Below, one piece after another: positions 58,632 to 64,000 of a stretch of DNA of 64,000 nt (positions within the stretch are counted from its first letter, which is position 1; each line of letters opens with the position of its first letter). The stretch comes from Vibrio splendidus (GTDB lineage: Bacteria; Pseudomonadota; Gammaproteobacteria; Enterobacterales; Vibrionaceae): contig NZ_CP031055.1 in the NCBI RefSeq assembly GCF_003345295.1, forward strand, positions 1-64,000, in the 5' to 3' direction. The position numbers and the translations under genes were made by a program. Under the pieces are notes generated by a model. That model had not been told where the DNA came from. It ran no database searches and was given only the letters and a program-made list of their open reading frames with translations.

Positions 58632-59855
58632 ATGCCAACGTATCGTTATGTAGGTCGCAGTTCTGATGGCAGTCAAGTGACTGGTCAGTTGGATGCGAAT
58701 AACGAAGATCTTGCCGCAGAAAGTTTGATGAGTAAGGGGATTATTCCCACCTCAATCAAGCTGGGTAAAAGTGGTGGTTCAGTCTTGGATATGGATGTAT
58801 CTAGCCTGTTTTCCCCCAATGTTCCGCTTGAAGTCTTGGTTCTGTTTTGTCGACAGTTATACAGCCTAACCAAGGCAGGCGTACCACTATTAAGGTCGAT
58901 GAAAGGTCTGACTCAAAATTGTGAAAATAAGCAGCTGAAAGCAGCGCTAGAAGAAGTGGTTGCTGAGCTAACCAATGGCCGTGGATTAGCAGCATCGATG
59001 CAGATGCATCCCAAGGTATTTAGCCCGCTGTTTGTCTCTATGATTGGGGTTGGTGAAAATACCGGTCGCTTAGACCAAGCTTTGCTGCAATTGGCTGGAT
59101 ACTATGAGCAAGAAGTAGAGACTCGCAAACGAATCAAGACTGCGATGCGTTATCCAACCTTTGTGATTAGCTTTATTTTGGTCGCGATGTTCATTCTCAA
59201 TATTAAGGTTATTCCACAGTTCTCTAGTATGTTTGCGCGCTTTGGTGTCGACCTGCCGCTCCCAACTCGTATCTTAATTGGCATGTCGGAGTTCTTTGTT
59301 AATTACTGGGGCTTAATGCTCGCGGTTATCTTTGGTCTTATTTTTGCTTTCAAAGCATGGGTTAAGACAGACAAAGGATTGGAAAAGTGGGACAGGTTAC
59401 GCTTAAAAATACCTGTGATTGGTGGGGTAGTGAATCGAGCGCTACTTTCGCGTTTTTCACGTACATTCGCCTTGATGCTAAAAGCCGGAGTACCACTGAA
59501 CCAATCGCTGTCGTTGTCTGCGGAAGCGTTGGATAACCGATTCCTTGAGTTGAGAGTACAAGCTATGAAAGCCGCAATAGAAGCCGGTAGTACGGTTTCT
59601 TCAACAGCGATCAATAGCGAAATTTTCACCCCTCTGGTGATACAAATGATTTCGGTGGGTGAAGAAACCGGTCGTATTGATGAGTTGCTACTTGAGGTAT
59701 CCGATTTTTATGATCGAGAAGTCGATTATGACTTAAAGACCTTAACCGCAAGGATCGAACCTATTTTATTGGTGGTTGTGGCTGGTATGGTGCTGATCTT
59801 AGCTCTGGGTATTTTCCTACCTATGTGGGGAATGCTGGATGCAATCAAAGGCTAG
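58632..59855 (+). CDS. mshG: MSHA inner-membrane platform protein MshG
   Basis: A 407-residue polytopic protein of the GspF/PilC family. Two repeats of the GspF domain (about 65-190 and 270-395) show the FCRQLYSLTKAGVPLL and FSRTFALMLKAGVPL pattern, with SVGEETGRIDELL in the second. Three membrane helices are visible (about 168-190, 222-242, 376-400). It is the platform on which MshE acts. The gene follows mshE by 12 bases. Confidence 0.94.
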   Translation: MPTYRYVGRSSDGSQVTGQLDANNEDLAAESLMSKGIIPTSIKLGKSGGSVLDMDVSSLFSPNVPLEVLVLFCRQLYSLTKAGVPLLRSMKGLTQNCENKQLKAALEEVVAELTNGRGLAASMQMHPKVFSPLFVSMIGVGENTGRLDQALLQLAGYYEQEVETRKRIKTAMRYPTFVISFILVAMFILNIKVIPQFSSMFARFGVDLPLPTRILIGMSEFFVNYWGLMLAVIFGLIFAFKAWVKTDKGLEKWDRLRLKIPVIGGVVNRALLSRFSRTFALMLKAGVPLNQSLSLSAEALDNRFLELRVQAMKAAIEAGSTVSSTAINSEIFTPLVIQMISVGEETGRIDELLLEVSDFYDREVDYDLKTLTARIEPILLVVVAGMVLILALGIFLPMWGMLDAIKG

Positions 59856-59858
59856 GGA

Positions 59859-60314
59859 ATGCTAAATAACCTACAACGCTCACGTTTTGTTATTTGGAGT
59901 GTCGTTATTCTTTTTCTTATCGTGGGTGTGCTCTCTGCCTTTAAAACGGTAGAAGAAGAAGCGACTAATACGGCATTGATCGTCGCGAGCAAGCGGATTT
60001 TAGAGCAAGCAAATTTGTTCAAACAACAGTATTTGTTATCGGTTGCTAAGCAAGACAATGGCTCGGAACATCCTAAAAGTTATAGCCGAACAGGCTGGAT
60101 AATGCCGATTCAAGGAGATGAGCGAGACTGTCATTATTGGCTTGAGGAATTGTACCCTCAAGAGAGCATTTTAGGGCTCAGTTCACCGAGTGTTGAAGAT
60201 AAAAGTGATAACATACAGTTTCATTGTCGCTATCATTATAGTGATAAGTATCAGATAGATATATTGCTCAAAAAAGAAAGGTTTAGTGTGAAAGCCAATA
60301 TTTTGGCTTTGTGA
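59859..60314 (+). CDS. mshF: MSHA biogenesis protein MshF
   Basis: A 151-residue bitopic protein with one N-terminal membrane helix (about 10-32, FVIWSVVILFLIVGVLSAFKT) and a small periplasmic domain. It has no known catalytic motif. Its place directly after mshG and before the pilin genes identifies it as MshF, whose exact role is unknown. It is the last gene before the promoter of the pilin unit. Confidence 0.85.
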   Translation: MLNNLQRSRFVIWSVVILFLIVGVLSAFKTVEEEATNTALIVASKRILEQANLFKQQYLLSVAKQDNGSEHPKSYSRTGWIMPIQGDERDCHYWLEELYPQESILGLSSPSVEDKSDNIQFHCRYHYSDKYQIDILLKKERFSVKANILAL

Positions 60315-60319
60315 AAATA

Positions 60320-60362
60320 TTGACAGTTTTTCTGTGGTTTTATACGTGTGCAAATGTATAAT
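60320..60362 (+). promoter_or_regulatory. Probable promoter of the msh structural (pilin) unit
   Basis: The 79-base gap before mshB holds TTGACA (60320-60325) and TATAAT (60357-60362). They are too far apart to pair with each other. TATAAT may work with a weak -35, or TTGACA with a TTATAC-like -10. V. cholerae is known to have a second msh promoter just before mshB. Confidence 0.45.
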
Positions 60363-60393
60363 GCGCGTTAGCAATTAGATGAGTAGGTAGAAA

Positions 60394-60969
60394 ATGCTTA
60401 AAAATCAAAAGGGTTTCTCCCTTGTCGAATTAGTCATCGTCATCGTGGTCGTTGGTTTATTGGCGGTCGCTGCTTTACCCCGCTTCCTCGACGTGACAGA
60501 TGAGGCTAAAAAATCAAGCATTGAAGGTGTCGCTGGTGGTTTTGCAACCGCTGTTTTGTCGGCAAGAGCACAGTGGGAAGCTGAAGCTAGACCATCTGAG
60601 AAGATTGGTGTTGAAACATACAATACTGTAAATTATGATGGTGTTGATTTTTGGTTAACAAGATCAAAGAACAGTAACAATGTCGATACCGATTTTAGAG
60701 ATGGCTACCCATGGACTCTGAACAACGATTCGAGCACTGCACCACAAGATATTTCAGATGAAACCTGTTCTGAGTTGATGGAAAACTTATTGCAAAATCC
60801 CCCTAAAGTAGGTGCGGTTTCAGATGTTGCTAGCGACTCAAATTACAAATATTCAGCGCAAGCGAATTCAGGTGATGCAACGTGTACTTACATTCAGTTA
60901 GAAGGTAATACCGAGCACCAATTTGTTTACGAAATTAAAACTGGTCGTGTGACCGTAACTTTGCAGTAA
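60394..60969 (+). CDS. mshB: MSHA minor prepilin MshB
   Basis: A 191-residue class III prepilin. The leader MLKNQKG ends at the prepilin-peptidase site before FSLVELVIVIVVVGLLAV, with the conserved Glu5 of the mature protein. Two cysteines in the C-terminal half (ETCSEL and ATCTYI) can form the pilin disulfide. It is larger and less repetitive than MshA and directly precedes it, as in V. cholerae. It is probably a minor or initiator subunit. Confidence 0.93.
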   Translation: MLKNQKGFSLVELVIVIVVVGLLAVAALPRFLDVTDEAKKSSIEGVAGGFATAVLSARAQWEAEARPSEKIGVETYNTVNYDGVDFWLTRSKNSNNVDTDFRDGYPWTLNNDSSTAPQDISDETCSELMENLLQNPPKVGAVSDVASDSNYKYSAQANSGDATCTYIQLEGNTEHQFVYEIKTGRVTVTLQ

Positions 60970-61004
60970 GTCTGCGTAAAATTAAACATAGAGAGAGCTT
61001 AACT

Positions 61005-61496
61005 ATGAAAAGACAAGGCGGTTTCACCCTAATCGAACTAGTGGTTGTAATTGTTATTCTGGGTATTCTTGCTGTAACTGCGGCACCACGTTTCCTAAAC
61101 TTGCAAGATGATGCTCGTGAGTCTTCGCTTCAAGGCCTGAAGGGAGCAATTGATAGTGCTGCTGGTATCGTTTATGGCAAAGCTGCTGTAGAGGGAGTTG
61201 AGTCTCAAGAGTACACAGCAACCCCAGCTCCTGCAGTAGAAGGGATTACAACTTCTTTTGGTTACCCAACAGCGGACGTTGATGGTATTGGTGCTGCTGT
61301 TGTTGGCTTATCTACAGACTGGTCTGTAACGGCTAGTACTGCAAATACCAGCATTACATACTCATTTGTAGGCACTAATGCGAACGCAGCGGCATGTATT
61401 GTTACTTATACGCAAGCTACTGGTACAACAGCTGCAAGTGCTGCAACTACTACAGTAATTTTAGGCTCAGCAGCTGATGGTTGCGGTGGTAATTAG
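61005..61496 (+). CDS. mshA: MSHA major pilin MshA
   Basis: A 163-residue prepilin, the main subunit of the mannose-sensitive haemagglutinin pilus used in surface attachment. The short leader MKRQGG is cleaved before FTLIELVVVIVILGILAV. The C-terminal globular part is very rich in Ala, Thr and Ser, with only two cysteines (AACIV and DGCGGN) that should form the disulfide loop. A ribosome-binding site with GAGAG is upstream. A terminator immediately after it probably sets a high mshA:mshC ratio. As the exposed subunit it is expected to vary between strains. Confidence 0.96.
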   Translation: MKRQGGFTLIELVVVIVILGILAVTAAPRFLNLQDDARESSLQGLKGAIDSAAGIVYGKAAVEGVESQEYTATPAPAVEGITTSFGYPTADVDGIGAAVVGLSTDWSVTASTANTSITYSFVGTNANAAACIVTYTQATGTTAASAATTTVILGSAADGCGGN

Positions 61497-61507
61497 ATTT
61501 ATGCTTT

Positions 61508-61534
61508 AGACCAGCTTCGGCTGGTCTTTTCTTT
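61508..61534 (+). terminator. Terminator after mshA
   Basis: The stem AGACCAGC/GCTGGTCT with loop TTCG is followed by TTCTTTT. The interrupted T-run may allow partial readthrough into mshC-Q. Confidence 0.8.
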
Positions 61535-61627
61535 TGTATTCAACATGTTTTAACTGCAACTTTATTCTTTATCCTTCCGCATAGTAATTTATAATCTAGA
61601 TACCCAAATTAACCATCAAAGGCTTAT

Positions 61628-62125
61628 ATGAATACAAAGCCAAACAAAGGTTTCACTTTAGTTGAATTGATTGTGGTGATTCTTTTACTTGCTATTATTT
61701 CAGCGACAGCTTTTAGTCGGTTTGGTGGTCGTCAAGTTTACGAATTGTATGCTCTTCAAGAACAGGCATCTTCTGTCATTCGACAAATTCAGCTCAATAG
61801 AATGCAATCTAACATGAACATGTCTGTGTCAGGTGCTGAAAGCTTACGTTTAGTGGCAGCGAACAATTGCATCGGTGCACAATCTGCTTGTGACAACACA
61901 TCTGAAACAAGAAGTGATGTTATTTCTAGTGATGATTATAATTTCTCGTCTATACCTGCCTCTAGCTACACTTCTCCAATTGAATTCAACCTTTTAGGTA
62001 ACCCTGAAAATACCGCCTCATCTGGTGTTCAAATTACCATCTCATCCAATAATAGTTCCGACAGAGCTTGGGTTTGTATCAATTCTCAAGGTTTTGTTTA
62101 TCCAAGTAATCAGGAATGCCCATGA
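61628..62125 (+). CDS. mshC: MSHA minor prepilin MshC
   Basis: A 165-residue prepilin-like protein: leader MNTKPNKG, cleavage before FTLVELIVVILLLAII, then a GspH/FimT-like globular domain with paired cysteines (NNCIG and SACDN). It is the first gene after the mshA terminator. A TATAAT at 61590-61595 upstream may give it a weak promoter of its own. It shares an ATGA overlap with mshD. Confidence 0.9.
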   Translation: MNTKPNKGFTLVELIVVILLLAIISATAFSRFGGRQVYELYALQEQASSVIRQIQLNRMQSNMNMSVSGAESLRLVAANNCIGAQSACDNTSETRSDVISSDDYNFSSIPASSYTSPIEFNLLGNPENTASSGVQITISSNNSSDRAWVCINSQGFVYPSNQECP

Positions 62126-62484
62126 AGTACGTAAATAGTGGCTTTACGCTTATTGAGTCGATCATTGTTATTGTACTACTTGGTTTTGCAATGCTCGCAT
62201 TTTCTACTTTTCTCGCACCACAATCCGCACTTTCTGGGCAAGTGAATTATTCCAACCGAGCCTCAGCATTAGGTCAAAGCATTATGACAGATCTTCTCGC
62301 TCGTGATTACGGGTCAGTAAGCTCTGGAACACCTATAGAGCTTGGCAGTACTTACACTAATTTTGATGTGGCGTTGATAGTTACCAACGATACACCGACC
62401 ACGTCGATGCAGAAATTTACGCTAACAATTACCGCGAGCAATAATCCCCCTATCACTTTAGTCGCCTTTAAAGGGGAGTATTAA
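62122..62484 (+). CDS. mshD: MSHA minor prepilin MshD
   Basis: A 120-residue prepilin-like protein starting MKYVNSG, cleaved before FTLIESIIVIVLLGFAML. The ATG at 62122 overlaps the mshC stop (ATGA). A start 6 bases upstream is possible but lacks this coupling. It resembles GspI/PilV-type minor pseudopilins. Its stop overlaps mshO (TAATG). Confidence 0.87.
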   Translation: MKYVNSGFTLIESIIVIVLLGFAMLAFSTFLAPQSALSGQVNYSNRASALGQSIMTDLLARDYGSVSSGTPIELGSTYTNFDVALIVTNDTPTTSMQKFTLTITASNNPPITLVAFKGEY

Positions 62485-63206
62485 TGAAGGATAAAGGGTT
62501 TACTCTAATAGAGATGATTTTGGCTATAGTCGTATCAAGTATTGTGTTGCTTGGTGTTGCGAATTTTACAGAGCTTGGTATGAGGGGCTACTTTGGTTCC
62601 GTAGAGCGTTTTCGACTACAAACGGAAGCTAGGTTTGTATTGGAAAAGCTTTCTCGTGAAGTGAGGCATGCTGTACCTAATTTGTTTCCAGCTTCAGTGA
62701 GTAGCGGTTGTGTATCATTCTATCCAATTGTTGATTCAGGTTTTTATGCCATTTCTGGAGCTGATATTAACTTCTTGGTTAGTGATACCGGAGCAACGAG
62801 TAGCTCATTACAATCCATGTCATTAGTAATAAACCCGACGCGTCCTCACACTGATATCAACGAATTAAACAATATATATCCTCTTAACAATGTTACTCCT
62901 CCTAGTGTATCTGCCGCCTATTTTTCTATTCCAAATGGTGCTAACACTCTTATCAGTGAATCTGTAGGCAAAAGGCACTACATTTTTGACTCGAATAACC
63001 TTGTGGAATATTGCTTTGCGAATAGTAATTTACTAACTCGTAATGGTGTCACAATAAGCGATCGAGTTATGAGTGAGAATAGTACCCTGAGTTATCAGCC
63101 TGCGGATGTTCAGAGTAATGGTGTTGTTGAGTTGATTCTCGAGTTTGCAGAAAATAATGAGTCCACAGTGTTTGAGCAAGAGATACAGGTGATAAATGTC
63201 CCGTAA
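62484..63206 (+). CDS. mshO: MSHA minor prepilin MshO
   Basis: A 240-residue prepilin-like protein: leader MKDKG, cleavage before FTLIEMILAIVVSSIVLLG, and a larger GspJ/PilW-like globular domain. It is coupled to mshD by a one-base overlap and to mshP by 11 bases. It probably belongs to the pilus-tip complex with MshC, MshD and MshP. Confidence 0.9.
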   Translation: MKDKGFTLIEMILAIVVSSIVLLGVANFTELGMRGYFGSVERFRLQTEARFVLEKLSREVRHAVPNLFPASVSSGCVSFYPIVDSGFYAISGADINFLVSDTGATSSSLQSMSLVINPTRPHTDINELNNIYPLNNVTPPSVSAAYFSIPNGANTLISESVGKRHYIFDSNNLVEYCFANSNLLTRNGVTISDRVMSENSTLSYQPADVQSNGVVELILEFAENNESTVFEQEIQVINVP

Positions 63207-63639
63207 ATCAACCCAAAAAGGCAGTGCGCTAATCATGGTCATCTTTGTTATCGTAGTGCTTGGTTTCTTAGCAACAAGTTTGAGTCGAACTAGTTGGTCT
63301 GATAATGACTCAAACACCCGAGTGGTGCTAGGCACGCAAGCTTGGTTACTCAGCCATTCTGTTAATGAGTATGTGATGACGCAATTCTATCCCGATCCTG
63401 ACCCACTATCTTCTTCTGCAGTCTCTACGGTTTGTACTGATCCTATGCCTGGACCTGTTATTACGGTGGCAAATGTGATAGTTGCTGAGTCCCCAATGAA
63501 CTGCTCTCTTAACCAGCTACAATGTTCAAATCGGGGAGAGTTAGATGGCTTTGTTTTTTATGTCTTAGAGTCTTCGGTTATTTGCGGTTCTGGTGTGAGC
63601 GAAGTGCAACGTAATCAAGAGCTTTGGGTTAAGGAGTAA
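63196..63639 (+). CDS. mshP: MSHA pilus assembly protein MshP
   Basis: A 147-residue protein with an N-terminal hydrophobic helix preceded by KGSALIMVIFVIVVLGFLA. It has a PilX/GspK-like N terminus without the usual phenylalanine after glycine, and four or five cysteines in the C-terminal half. The order mshD-mshO-mshP-mshQ matches the V. cholerae cluster. mshQ starts 7 bases after its stop. Confidence 0.87.
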   Translation: MSRKSTQKGSALIMVIFVIVVLGFLATSLSRTSWSDNDSNTRVVLGTQAWLLSHSVNEYVMTQFYPDPDPLSSSAVSTVCTDPMPGPVITVANVIVAESPMNCSLNQLQCSNRGELDGFVFYVLESSVICGSGVSEVQRNQELWVKE

Positions 63640-63646
63640 ACTCTGA

Positions 63647-64000
63647 ATGTTACTTAAACTAAGGTTATCATCTAGACTATTATTAATTGTCTTTCTATTT
63701 ACATCATTTAATGTAGATGCAAAAAAATATGACTTGAATGACTTAAATGATTTTTCTAAGTTATGTAGTGGTTCGGTATCTTATTCATCCTCATTTTACC
63801 CGATGATATATTACTGTAATGGGGTTTTTTCATCAAAAAATGATGATGTGAATGCTAATAGTGGGTCTACAATTCTCGCATATGGTGGTTATAATTTAGA
63901 CGGGACCAATATTGGCTCTAATGGATCAAACATAACTCTAAAATCAAGTACGTGGAATAGTAATAGCAATATAGAAAAATCTATAATTCATGGTAATTTG
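63647..64000 (+). CDS. mshQ: MSHA protein MshQ, N-terminal part (runs off window)
   Basis: An open frame of 118 codons from ATG 63647 to the window edge, with AAGGAG upstream. A signal peptide (hydrophobic LLLIVFLFTSF, cleavage near VDAKK) is followed by a Ser/Asn/Tyr-rich extracellular-type sequence with the start of beta repeats (GSNGSNITLKSS). Its position after mshP identifies it as MshQ, usually a protein of over 1000 residues in Vibrio and the last gene of the cluster. The AT content is higher than in mshE-mshG. Confidence 0.85.
   Translation, partial: MLLKLRLSSRLLLIVFLFTSFNVDAKKYDLNDLNDFSKLCSGSVSYSSSFYPMIYYCNGVFSSKNDDVNANSGSTILAYGGYNLDGTNIGSNGSNITLKSSTWNSNSNIEKSIIHGNL

Overview
This window looks like chromosome 1 of a Vibrio, possibly of the Splendidus clade (the clade is inferred, not tested). 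The rRNA genes are gammaproteobacterial. The right half has the Vibrio gene order pglL-uvrA-galU-qstR-ssb-csrD/mshH-msh cluster, and several synteny blocks (zur-dusA-pspG, cysJIH) match enteric and Vibrio genomes.

Left part (1-14.8 kb): the 3' end of alr; an outer-membrane barrel protein; yjbQ; pgi preceded by a strong long hairpin; the zur-cheX pair; and then an interruption of the conserved zur-dusA-pspG order by a decayed, phage-like insertion (5.2-7.27 kb). That insertion holds a broken holin-like gene, a 53-aa companion, an AT-rich membrane protein and the C-terminal end of a tyrosine integrase abutting the 5' end of dusA, a known prophage integration target. pspG follows with a good sigma-54 promoter. 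Next come a small outer-membrane protein, a 281-bp inverted-repeat element, a small hypothetical gene and the assimilatory sulfate operon cysJ-cysI-cysH.

Centre (14.9-32.3 kb): three complete rRNA operons in direct tandem, all on the plus strand. The three spacers differ: none, tRNA-Glu, and tRNA-Ile plus tRNA-Ala. The third 23S gene differs from the other two at three bases that preserve pairing in an L1-stalk helix. The array ends with tRNA-Asp and tRNA-Trp. After tRNA-Trp, the tRNA 3' end plus terminator is repeated twice in degenerate form, each copy carrying a nearly identical 37-nt insert.

Right part (32.8-64 kb): a CPA1 sodium/proton antiporter and metH are divergent around a MetJ operator. 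lysC has a lysine riboswitch in its leader. An aminotransferase follows, then a PglL-type O-oligosaccharyltransferase, uvrA with a LexA box, galU, the competence and T6SS regulator qstR, ssb, and csrD (mshH). The MSHA type IV pilus locus mshI-J-K-L-M-N-E-G-F and mshB-A-C-D-O-P-Q runs off the right edge. The Msh proteins form one machine: alignment complex MshI/J/K, secretin MshL, accessory MshM/MshN, c-di-GMP-binding ATPase MshE, platform MshG, major pilin MshA and minor pilins MshB/C/D/O.

I found no clearly new multi-gene system. The observations most worth a second look are the tRNA-Trp-derived tandem repeats, the compensatory 23S polymorphism, the dusA insertion remnant and the pgi leader hairpin.
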